Positions 1 through 6,017 of a stretch of DNA of 7,565 bases are shown in pieces. Origin of the DNA: Candidatus Poseidoniaceae archaeon (GTDB taxonomy: Archaea > Thermoplasmatota > Poseidoniia > Poseidoniales > Poseidoniaceae); the NCBI GenBank assembly GCA_028822955.1, contig JAPKCL010000080.1:1-7565 (forward strand), written 5' to 3'. A program made the position numbers and the translations under genes. Every line of letters starts with the position of its first letter. Position 1 is the stretch's first letter. The notes below the pieces were generated by a model, which made no database searches, was not told where the DNA came from, and saw only the letters and a program-made list of their open reading frames with translations.

Positions 1-374
1 AGCATACACCTACAGTAGGTATCGATGAAGTGCATGCTGCGACCGGAGGGCATCCCCTAGCCCTTGAATTGCTTGAGTTATACGGTCAAGCAACTCACGA
101 AGATTGGTTAAGATTCTTGGATGAAGAAATTCTAACTGGTTTACCTGACCTCGAATATGAATTACTTTCGACACTTGCAGTTTCAGACAAACCAATCCTA
201 TGGGAAACGCTCGCTGCAGCAATTGAATGGGAAGGCACCCCACCGGAGAACCTCATCAAACATGGATTGCTCCTCGATTTAGAAGAGGGGATGTGGCTGC
301 ATGAAGCGCTACGAGAACGATTACTACGCGATGTTGGTCTCAAAAAGGAATCACGGAAGAAACGCTTAAAGTGA
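1..374 (+). CDS. STAND/AAA-type ATPase with C-terminal winged helix, 3' fragment
   Basis: The reading frame is already open at the left edge (residues HTPTVGIDEV precede the first internal GTG at 30), so this is the last ~123 residues of a longer protein and its true start lies outside the window. The segment begins with TGGHPLALELLELYG, resembling the conserved G-x-P-L-A-L signature at the end of the nucleotide-binding module in STAND/NB-ARC and archaeal AAA-type ATPases. It continues with about 75 residues that read as a winged helix: a helix around LEYELLSTLAVS, a short strand region, then LIKHGLLLDLEEGMWLHEALRERL, matching the usual 'L-x-x-x-G-L-L ... H-x-x-L-R-E' wing pattern. The tail is basic (KKESRKKRLK). 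Such proteins usually act as signalling or regulatory switches. The Walker motifs are outside the window, so ATPase activity and target are unproven. Its TGA is separated by one base from the stop of the opposing thioredoxin gene. Confidence 0.6.
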   Translation, partial: HTPTVGIDEVHAATGGHPLALELLELYGQATHEDWLRFLDEEILTGLPDLEYELLSTLAVSDKPILWETLAAAIEWEGTPPENLIKHGLLLDLEEGMWLHEALRERLLRDVGLKKESRKKRLK

Positions 375-375
375 T

Positions 376-705
376 TCAAAAATCATCAGCAGACATGTGT
401 TCGTCGAGCCATTTCAGCAGTGTTGGCTTTGGCAGAGCACCGCTTTTTTGACTGACGAGTTTACCTTCATTGAAGAGGAAAAGAGCGGGAATTCCACGGA
501 CTCCAAGACGGCCGGCATTCATTGGGTTTGAATCCGTATCGACTTTGGCAACGAGTAATTCACGTTCACCGGCAACTTGCTCAAGAATCGGCGCAATTGC
601 CTTGCATGGACCGCACCAAGGCGCCCAGAAATCAACCAAGACCCAGCCGTTCCCATTCACCGTTGTTTCAAATTCTCCATCTGTAACTGCGCGTACTTCA
701 CCCAT
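376..705 (-). CDS. trxA: Thioredoxin
   Basis: A 109-residue cytoplasmic thioredoxin, the standard length for a single-domain protein. It reduces protein disulfides through a dithiol exchange centre. The active site WCGPC is intact, with Cys31 and Cys34 following VLVDFWAPW, and the cis-proline loop is GIPAL around Pro73 (most thioredoxins have IPT here). The strand V-A-K-V-D-T-D and the C-terminal helix LLKWLDEHM also fit the fold. No signal peptide or membrane segment is present. The ATG at 705 gives a normal thioredoxin N-terminus (GEVRAVTDGEFETTV), with a modest GTGAG ribosome-binding match just upstream. The gene is transcribed divergently from the epimerase gene across a 117-nt gap and converges on the ATPase fragment with one base between stops. 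The reductase that regenerates it is not in this window. Confidence 0.95.
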   Translation of the reverse strand: MGEVRAVTDGEFETTVNGNGWVLVDFWAPWCGPCKAIAPILEQVAGERELLVAKVDTDSNPMNAGRLGVRGIPALFLFNEGKLVSQKSGALPKPTLLKWLDEHMSADDF

Positions 706-822
706 AGTCTCACTAGCGAAGCCTCAATGGTGGACATTATCAGCCTTCGTATAGAAATGATTGACAGAAAAAAAACGAAATGCTCATGGCAATGCTCTGT
801 TTGGGTTAGACCGGGGAGAGCC
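706..822. promoter_or_regulatory. Divergent intergenic promoter region between trxA and rpe
   Basis: This 117-nt gap separates two divergently read genes, so promoters for both should lie here. The clearest feature is a run of eight A residues at 768-775. It is about 50 nt ahead of the rpe ATG and could serve as the AT-rich core of an archaeal TATA element, which would leave a leader of roughly 25 nt. A GGGGAG ribosome-binding match at 813-818 lies 4 nt before the rpe ATG. No consensus TATA box is evident for trxA. The transcription start positions are inferred, not seen. Confidence 0.4.
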
Positions 823-1497
823 ATGATTATCGCACCAAGCGTCCTAACCGCAGACTTAGCAGACCTTGCTCGCTCTTGTCAAAAAGCAGTGGATAGCGGA
901 CTTGATTGGCTTCACCTCGACGTCATGGACGGGAACTTTGTACCGAATCTTACCTTTGGCCCGCCTGTGATAAAGTCGCTTCGTAAAGCACTTGGCGAAG
1001 GGCCCGTTTTTGATGCCCATTTAATGATCTCAAATGCCGAAAGCTGCTTTCAAGATTACATTGATGCTGGATGCAACCATCTTTCAGTCCATGTCGAGGC
1101 TACAACTCACTTGCATCGGTTAGTCACCGCTATTCGAGCTGCTGGAGCGGGCGTAGGGGTTGTTCTCAATCCTGGGACCCCCGTTGACGCTGCTTTGGAA
1201 GTTCTCTCTGAACTCGATTTGGTTCTTGTCATGAGTGTTAATCCCGGCTTTGGTGGCCAATCCTTCATACCGGCTGTAGAACAAAAAATTCGACGTCTTA
1301 AACAAGCAATTGATACCCAAGTGGCCAATGGAGGTCGTGCGGTTCAAATTCAAATCGATGGTGGAGTTAAAGCCCACAATATCGCTATGCTTCGTGATTG
1401 GGGCGTGAGTAATTGCGTCGTGGGTTCCGGATTATTCAATGACAAAGCGAGCGTTCAAGAAAATCTTGAAATTATACAAGCGGCTCTTGAAGAATGA
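823..1497 (+). CDS. rpe: Ribulose-phosphate 3-epimerase
   Basis: A 224-residue TIM-barrel enzyme that interconverts D-ribulose 5-phosphate and D-xylulose 5-phosphate in the pentose phosphate pathway. Nearly every family landmark is present: IIAPSVL at the N-terminus, HLDVMDGNFVPN (His31 and Asp33 as metal/catalytic residues), FDAHLMI (His66), VLNPGTP, MSVNPGFGGQ at 137-146, IDGG with the second catalytic Asp179, and the phosphate-binding VGSGLF at 200-205. The frame stays open upstream as far as 577, but that extension crosses the thioredoxin gene and lacks homology. The ATG at 823, preceded by GGGGAG, gives the normal family length and N-terminus. The glycosyltransferase starts shortly after the stop, so the two are probably co-transcribed. 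There is no evident functional link beyond sugar metabolism. Confidence 0.96.
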   Translation: MIIAPSVLTADLADLARSCQKAVDSGLDWLHLDVMDGNFVPNLTFGPPVIKSLRKALGEGPVFDAHLMISNAESCFQDYIDAGCNHLSVHVEATTHLHRLVTAIRAAGAGVGVVLNPGTPVDAALEVLSELDLVLVMSVNPGFGGQSFIPAVEQKIRRLKQAIDTQVANGGRAVQIQIDGGVKAHNIAMLRDWGVSNCVVGSGLFNDKASVQENLEIIQAALEE

Positions 1498-1511
1498 AGC
1501 GAGTGGATGAA

Positions 1512-2597
1512 ATGAGAATCCTTGTGGTTTCTTTACTCTACCCTTTGCCTGGCAATGTTGCGCGAGGTACTTTTGTTGCTGACCATGTTCAAGCATTACA
1601 GAGTGACGGACATGAAGTTCGTGTGGTGAACCCGCTCCCACGAATGATGCGCTATCAAGAAGCACGCCGTTCGACCTTAACGGGTGCTGCACGTGCACCT
1701 CGTGAATTTGAACACGGCGGAGTCGAAGTGTTCGCGCCTCGCTACACGGCACTACCAGAGCACCCTTGGCCGAACTTTACCGCTCGCAGTGTTCGAAAGC
1801 AAGTCAAGAACGTCGAACAATGGCTTGGTGAATGGAAGCCTGAAGTCATTGTCTGCCACACTCTATGGCCTGTTGCTGTCTTGGCGAATGCTTTGGCTGA
1901 ACAGATGAAAATTCCTTGGGCAGGTGTCGTTCATGGGTACGATTTTGATGTTGGCTTGAACCATTCAACTCTTTCCAAAGTCACCAAGCGATTAGCCTGC
2001 CAACCCAAGCGATTAGTTGTTGTATCTCAGCGATTGTTCGATGTGGCAAAAGGAGCCGATATCCCCGAAGAAAGTATTCGAATGATTCCCTGTCATTGTG
2101 CTGTTGAAGATGAATGGCTCCGACCACTCAAGCCATGGAAAGGCCAATGGAGAAGAGATCGAATTGATATTTTATTTCCTTCTGACCCACGCCGCCCAGA
2201 AAAGAACCACTTGTTAGCACTTCAAGCCGGAGAGATTCTTGAAAGTCGTGGGTGGATTGTCGGAATGACAACGCTAAAAATTCAACCTCGTTCAATTGTT
2301 TGGGATCGGATGTTAGTTGCCGACTTGACGCTCATCACCTCAAAACGTGAATCGGGTCCATTGGTCGCTAGGGAATCAATCGCGTGCGGTACGCCTGTAG
2401 TTTCAGTTGATGTTGGCGATGTTGCCACCTATTTGCCGGAGGAATGCGTAGCTGCGTATGATGCGACTGCACTTGCAGATGCATGCGAAAATACATTGCA
2501 GTATCGCTGGAATCAAGAGTTCACTCTTCCTGAGAACTTTTCCCAGGAGTATTTTCTACAACAGTGGAACCAATTGCTCGAAGAGCTTGTGGCATAA
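1512..2597 (+). CDS. Glycosyltransferase, GT4-like (GT-B fold)
   Basis: A 361-residue predicted retaining glycosyltransferase that would move a sugar from a nucleotide-sugar donor to a glycan or lipid acceptor on the cytoplasmic side. The N-terminal domain opens with MRILVVSLLYPLPGNVARGTFVADHV, typical of GT4 (glycine-rich loop, then a helix ahead of HEVRVVNP), and contains VVHGYDFDVG near residue 141. The C-terminal domain has SDPRRPEKNH around 224-233 (the basic phosphate-contact motif) and E280-x7-E288 in ESGPLVARESIACGTPVV, the donor-binding EX7E signature. An earlier ATG at 1494 overlaps the rpe stop as ATGA and would add six residues (KRVDEM). I prefer 1512 because the protein then starts right at the first beta strand. 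The last 77 nt are also coding on the opposite strand. Donor and acceptor cannot be read from the sequence. Confidence 0.88.
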   Translation: MRILVVSLLYPLPGNVARGTFVADHVQALQSDGHEVRVVNPLPRMMRYQEARRSTLTGAARAPREFEHGGVEVFAPRYTALPEHPWPNFTARSVRKQVKNVEQWLGEWKPEVIVCHTLWPVAVLANALAEQMKIPWAGVVHGYDFDVGLNHSTLSKVTKRLACQPKRLVVVSQRLFDVAKGADIPEESIRMIPCHCAVEDEWLRPLKPWKGQWRRDRIDILFPSDPRRPEKNHLLALQAGEILESRGWIVGMTTLKIQPRSIVWDRMLVADLTLITSKRESGPLVARESIACGTPVVSVDVGDVATYLPEECVAAYDATALADACENTLQYRWNQEFTLPENFSQEYFLQQWNQLLEELVA

Positions 2598-4029
2598 ACA
2601 AAAACAACAGAACACCAGTTCCGGCTAGCCAAGTGTTGGAGTAAAGACCAACACATGCGAGAGACATGAGACTGATGGCAAAAAACCATTCTTTTGACCG
2701 GTTGAAAAAGAAATCCCAAGAACCCGCAAGATGGATGGAAAGAAGGAATGCAAAGGCTGCTGACAATGTTGATGCGAAGGCAGCCGCATACAAGCCTTGA
2801 CTGTCACCCAATGGCGCTTGCCATTTGATAAACACAAAGCCAATAACAGTAGCAAAAGCAACGACGAGGCCTATGAAAAACGTAAACTTCCAAGGCTTGA
2901 GTCCTGCTTGTAGTGCAGTATACGTCGGTGTTGCGAGTAAAGTAAAACACCAGCCTAAAAGCAAGACCATGAACAAATCAACAGCAGATGCACCGAGTGA
3001 ACCATCGGTGTATTGAGAAGGAAAAGCAAACGGAAGAAATCCTTTAGCAATGAAAGCACCAGCAAAAATACCGATCGGTAGAAGGCCAAGGCAGATGTCC
3101 AGTGAAGTATTCATTTCTCGTCCAAAGTCAGAAGGTGAAAAGCGTGCTTTCCCAAGAACGGGAAGAAGGGCTGCTCGCAAGGCTTGTGGTACAACCAATC
3201 CTGCTAACCATGCCAACTGTGCAACGTGAAATAAGGCCGCTGAATCTACACCTAATTCTATACCGATGATGAATTTCTCAATCCGAACGACATATGGAAG
3301 TACACCCAATGTAATGGCAAAAGGTAGGGCTTGTACCATCAATGAACGATTGTCGAGCCAAGCCTCTCCTAAATCTCCTTGAACGCCGTGATGACCCTCG
3401 TAGACTTGAACGGTACGCTTCACCCACCAAAGTGCAAGGAGGAAACCAGACAATGCCCCAAACAAAAAGGCCGATGCATAGCCGACAACACTGGTAATTC
3501 CAAGAGCGTACAGCGACAAATAGGCGGCGGTGGTAATCGCTCGTTCCAAAACCTTCGTCCATGCCTCCAATCGCGCCTCTCCAGCAGCTCGAAGTCCAGA
3601 ACGCGGCGCATATGAGGCGATGTGGGTGAACGCAATCAAGGCACAAATTGTCATCACGGGTAGATGTGAAGTCCAATTTGAGTCAATCAGAGGTGATGCG
3701 ATGATGGCCAGGAGCAAAAAAGGAATTGCGGCTTTGACTTGTAATCTGTAAATACGCACAATTGCAGGCCAAATTCGATGCGGTGCATTGGGCCCATCAC
3801 GGGCAAGAAGCGTCGGCAAACCCAAGTCAATAACCAAAAACAGCGTAGCGAAAACATCCAGAGCAATGATGTAGAGGCCGTAGGATTCCGTCCATAAGGC
3901 ACGAGTGAGAACGACTTGTCCAAACAAGGCGAGAAAAACAGCAATTAAATCTGCTCCGGCAAGCCACGCAGAATCACGCCCCATCTGTGGGAGACGATTC
4001 GCTTTGATGCTCGACTCCTCCATGAGCAT
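2521..4029 (-). CDS. Polysaccharide flippase-like membrane protein (MOP/MATE superfamily)
   Basis: A ~502-residue, strongly hydrophobic protein with about 14 likely transmembrane segments and short loops, the usual size and topology of Wzx/RfbX-type exporters of lipid-linked oligosaccharides. The first segment (about 25-45) is GADLIAVFLALFGQVVLTRALW, followed by a YGLYIIALDVFATLFLVIDLGLP segment. The pattern 'G-x-V-x-x-R-x-L ... Y-G-x-Y ... D-x-G-L' is characteristic of the family N-terminus. Charged hydrophilic stretches (for example YEGHHGVQGDLGEAW and LGKARFSPSDFGREM) separate the segments. The start is uncertain: the frame is open to a GTG at 4095, with ATGs at 4056, 4029 and 4023. None has a strong ribosome-binding match, and the longer versions add a tail of no clear character. 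The C-terminus overlaps the glycosyltransferase end. Substrate is unknown; a surface glycan is inferred from neighbouring genes. Confidence 0.8.
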   Translation of the reverse strand: MLMEESSIKANRLPQMGRDSAWLAGADLIAVFLALFGQVVLTRALWTESYGLYIIALDVFATLFLVIDLGLPTLLARDGPNAPHRIWPAIVRIYRLQVKAAIPFLLLAIIASPLIDSNWTSHLPVMTICALIAFTHIASYAPRSGLRAAGEARLEAWTKVLERAITTAAYLSLYALGITSVVGYASAFLFGALSGFLLALWWVKRTVQVYEGHHGVQGDLGEAWLDNRSLMVQALPFAITLGVLPYVVRIEKFIIGIELGVDSAALFHVAQLAWLAGLVVPQALRAALLPVLGKARFSPSDFGREMNTSLDICLGLLPIGIFAGAFIAKGFLPFAFPSQYTDGSLGASAVDLFMVLLLGWCFTLLATPTYTALQAGLKPWKFTFFIGLVVAFATVIGFVFIKWQAPLGDSQGLYAAAFASTLSAAFAFLLSIHLAGSWDFFFNRSKEWFFAISLMSLACVGLYSNTWLAGTGVLLFLFMPQALRAIGSTVVENTPGKSSQEE

Positions 4030-4103
4030 GGGTGATGTTCTCGCTCTTTGAAGCATCGGATGAGAACGCGCAGGTTCAAAGCCACCTTCACCCACCGCAG
4101 TAT

Positions 4104-4107
4104 GAGG
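4104..4107 (+). promoter_or_regulatory. Ribosome-binding site deciding the bolA start
   Basis: GAGG lies 7 nt before the ATG at 4115, an ideal spacing. It supports that ATG over the in-frame GTG at 4109, which would sit only one base after GAGG. Confidence 0.55.
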
Positions 4108-4114
4108 CGTGCGT

Positions 4115-4432
4115 ATGGTTGCGAGTGAGTGGGTTCAAGCCGAAATTTTGAAAGCCGTCCCCGATGCAACCGTTGAAGTCATCGATCTTCACCGTTCAGG
4201 CGACCATTTCCACGTCCGAATTATTTCAGAATCTTTTGATGGAATGCGCCCTTTGCAACGTCAGAAACTTGTGCTTGCAGTCATGAAGCAACACATCCCC
4301 CACCCCGTTCACGCTCTTGACCTCAAATGCATGACTCCTGCACAGGCTGAAACCTCAGGCGACACTGCTTTTGACCCTCATGGAGGTGGACAAGGCGTCC
4401 ACATCCGGCGTATTAACAAAAATAAGGAATGA
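4115..4432 (+). CDS. bolA: BolA family protein
   Basis: A 105-residue BolA-fold protein, a partner of CGFS monothiol glutaredoxins with which it shares or transfers [2Fe-2S] clusters. The family pattern is clear: an N-terminal helix (WVQAEILKAVPDATVEVID), then GDHFHVRIISESFDGMRPLQRQKLV (the 'G-x-H-F-x-V-x-V-x-S-x-x-F-x-G ... R-x-x-x-V' core), then VHALDLKCMTP at 65-75. That last block carries the invariant histidine (His66), a cluster ligand in studied BolA-Grx complexes. Residues 80-105 form an extra polar tail (SGDTAFDPHGGGQGVHIRR) beyond the minimal domain, with added His residues and a glycine patch. The glutaredoxin gene begins 5 nt after the stop, so the partners are co-transcribed. Either iron-sulfur delivery or regulation is possible; a DNA-binding role is not shown. 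Confidence 0.93.
   Translation: MVASEWVQAEILKAVPDATVEVIDLHRSGDHFHVRIISESFDGMRPLQRQKLVLAVMKQHIPHPVHALDLKCMTPAQAETSGDTAFDPHGGGQGVHIRRINKNKE
4424..4428 (+). promoter_or_regulatory. Ribosome-binding site deciding the glutaredoxin start
   Basis: AAGGA within the end of bolA is 9 nt from the ATG at 4438. It abuts the alternative ATG at 4429 with no spacing, so 4438 is the better start. Confidence 0.5.
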
Positions 4433-4437
4433 TTACT

Positions 4438-4758
4438 ATGAACTGGACAAACGAAGAATTGCAAGCTATAGTCGATGAACACGCTCTCGTGCTGTTCATG
4501 AAAGGAACACCGAACGAACCTCAATGCGGTTTCTCAAACCGTGCTGCTTCAGCATTGCAGCAATTTGGCGAACCTTTTGCCGCCGTCGATATCCTAAGTG
4601 ACCAACGTGCGATTCCATCGGTTTGTGCTTGGTCCGATTTCCCAACAATGCCTCAGGTGTTCGTTCAAGGAGAACTTATTGGTGGTTCAGATATTGTGCT
4701 TGAAATGCTTCAAGACGGCAGCCTCCAAGAAATGTTTGACGCCGGACGTAGTGCTTGA
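4438..4758 (+). CDS. grxD: Monothiol glutaredoxin, CGFS type (Grx4/GrxD-like)
   Basis: A 106-residue single-domain class II glutaredoxin. It binds a [2Fe-2S] cluster with glutathione or a substitute thiol and passes it to acceptors, typically together with BolA. The signature CGFS is at 30-33, preceded by LVLFMKGTPNEPQ with the conserved Lys22. Later come WSDFPTMPQVFVQGELIGGSD (cis-Pro and thiol-binding TMPQ, then GG-x-D), all in expected order and spacing. One deviation is the stretch before WSD: RAIPSVCA replaces the usual R-x-x-I-K pattern and brings in an extra cysteine (Cys63). The GG-C-D common in the family is GG-S-D here. An earlier ATG at 4429 overlaps the bolA stop (ATGA) and would add three residues. 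The gene converges on the cysteate-synthase-like gene with 14 nt between stop codons. Confidence 0.94.
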   Translation: MNWTNEELQAIVDEHALVLFMKGTPNEPQCGFSNRAASALQQFGEPFAAVDILSDQRAIPSVCAWSDFPTMPQVFVQGELIGGSDIVLEMLQDGSLQEMFDAGRSA

Positions 4759-4759
4759 A

Positions 4760-4784
4760 GAACAACATTGACTCACTCTTGTTC
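4760..4784. terminator. Possible weak hairpin at a convergent junction
   Basis: GAACAA (4760-4765) and TTGTTC (4779-4784) are inverted copies, with an alternative register CTTGAA (4754-4759) / TTCAAG (4782-4787). The repeat straddles the 14-nt gap between two convergent stop codons. It has no flanking T-run and the stem is only 6 bp, so a terminator role is a guess. Confidence 0.18.
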
Positions 4785-6017
4785 AAGCGCCTTGAGAATC
4801 ATCGAGGCTCCATCTGCTTTGTTAACACGAAGCCATGGTTCTACAACTTCCGTACTTTGCTCTTGTCGAAGGCGCTCGACACCTCCTCCACTGATGTTGA
4901 GGATCGTACAAGATGACGAATCGACCTCACCCGAGGCTAAGGCTTGCTGTAAACTCGCCAATGCAACTGCACCTGGAGTCATAATATCAATTCCTTCGAT
5001 TGTTTCAAACAGGGTCTTTGCCAACTTAGCATCTGATTCTTTCACAGTATATGTTTGACCATTTGAGGCTTTGAGAATATCGTGTACGCCACCTACTTGT
5101 CCATAGGCTGGGCCTTTATTGAGCAAGTAATCCGAATAGACGGTTACTTCCTCTGACGGGAAGTCTTCGGGAAGGAGGTGATCTCTTCGTGCTTGCCACG
5201 CATTATGAATCGGACAATGTTCGATGTTTTGTGAGAGATGTTGCCGCGGTACTGGGCCTTCAAATTGTCCCGAAGTAATCAACCGCTCCGCCATCTCATG
5301 AACACCGATTGGACCTGGACCACCACCGATACCTTGGAAATAATGTTCCGGCAATCGGTCCATTGTAAAAGCCGCGTCAAGAAGCAAAGAGCCGATTCCA
5401 TCCCGTCGAGCAACGTTGTGTACGCTTCCTTCCATTTGCCACCCAATGAGCTGTTTAGCGATTCCTTTGGCAACGGTCTTAGCGTCGTAATAGTCACCGT
5501 CTTCAACAACGACCAACTTGATTGAATCAGTAGGGTGTCCTGTTTTCGTCCAGATTCGATGCCCGTGGTCTTTTCCAACAATGACAATCAGTGGCATGCT
5601 ATCCAAACCACAAAAGTGAGTAAAGGCACGAGCAGTGTTGCCAGCACTTGCACAAATCATACCCTTGCAGTCGTGATCTCGAAGGCGTTGAATTGTTGGA
5701 ACCGCTTCCATATCCTTGAAACTGCCCGTTGGACAAAGGCCTCCTTTCTCAGGCCAATGCCCGTGGAACGTTACCCAAAGGTCAGTCATGCCTAATGCAT
5801 CACCCAATGCTTCAGCTTTGTAGGTCACCGTTCCAGCGACATAGGAATTGGAGGAGGAAGTTGGCAGCCAATCCAGATACTTCCAAACGCCTTGGGCATC
5901 TTGGATATTGAGCGGGCCCGCAAAGTCGGCTTGGAGAAGGGCGTTGTCGGTGTGGTGCAAGGTATAGGCGTCTACAATACGCTGACCAGTTGCTAAGCAA
6001 ACGAGTTGGTATTTCAC
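4773..6017 (-). CDS. Cysteate synthase-like PLP enzyme (threonine synthase superfamily)
   Basis: A 414-residue fold-type II PLP enzyme. Cysteate synthase makes L-cysteate from O-phosphoserine and sulfite, a route to coenzyme M characterised in Methanosarcinales. From memory of that family, matching blocks run the whole length: AYTLHHTDNALL, YLDWLP, GHWPEKGG, SFKDMEAVPTIQRL with PLP lysine Lys101, SAGNTARAF (124-132), DGDYYDAK, NVARRDGIG, MDRLPEHYFQGIGGGPGP (phosphate loop), LSQNIEHCPIHNAW, GGVHDILKASNG and EGIDIMTPGAVALASL. Most are not threonine synthase consensus. I chose the GTG at 6017: it overlaps the upstream TGA as GTGA, has GGGGA 6 nt before it, and yields an N-terminus colinear with the known enzymes. 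An ATG at 6059 would push 42 nt into the dehydrogenase. The N-terminal Cys pair I recall in the methanogen enzyme is reduced to one (Cys7). A paralogous threonine synthase or other phosphoserine beta-replacement enzyme remains possible. Confidence 0.78.
   Translation of the reverse strand: MKYQLVCLATGQRIVDAYTLHHTDNALLQADFAGPLNIQDAQGVWKYLDWLPTSSSNSYVAGTVTYKAEALGDALGMTDLWVTFHGHWPEKGGLCPTGSFKDMEAVPTIQRLRDHDCKGMICASAGNTARAFTHFCGLDSMPLIVIVGKDHGHRIWTKTGHPTDSIKLVVVEDGDYYDAKTVAKGIAKQLIGWQMEGSVHNVARRDGIGSLLLDAAFTMDRLPEHYFQGIGGGPGPIGVHEMAERLITSGQFEGPVPRQHLSQNIEHCPIHNAWQARRDHLLPEDFPSEEVTVYSDYLLNKGPAYGQVGGVHDILKASNGQTYTVKESDAKLAKTLFETIEGIDIMTPGAVALASLQQALASGEVDSSSCTILNISGGGVERLRQEQSTEVVEPWLRVNKADGASMILKALEQE

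Noticed and set aside
761..766. TTGACA as a bacterial -35 element before rpe
   Set aside because: No TATAAT-like sequence occurs at 16-18 nt spacing (TCATGG is found at 784-789), and the host is probably archaeal.
577..822. Upstream extension of the rpe frame by 82 codons
   Set aside because: It runs antisense through the thioredoxin gene and resembles no epimerase N-terminus. The ATG at 823 has a GGGGAG site and gives the normal length.
2825..3676. Several open frames on both strands inside the flippase-like gene
   Set aside because: They are shadows of a long, clearly transmembrane coding frame and show no family motifs of their own.
4030..4095. N-terminal extension of the flippase-like protein to GTG 4095
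   Set aside because: It would leave only 19 nt to the bolA ATG, has no ribosome-binding match, and adds a segment without membrane or family character. Not fully excluded.
4773..6017. Ordinary threonine synthase
   Set aside because: Several long blocks, such as PEHYFQ followed by LSQN, NVARRDG and GHWPEKGG, fit the cysteate synthase branch better. I keep threonine synthase as the main alternative.
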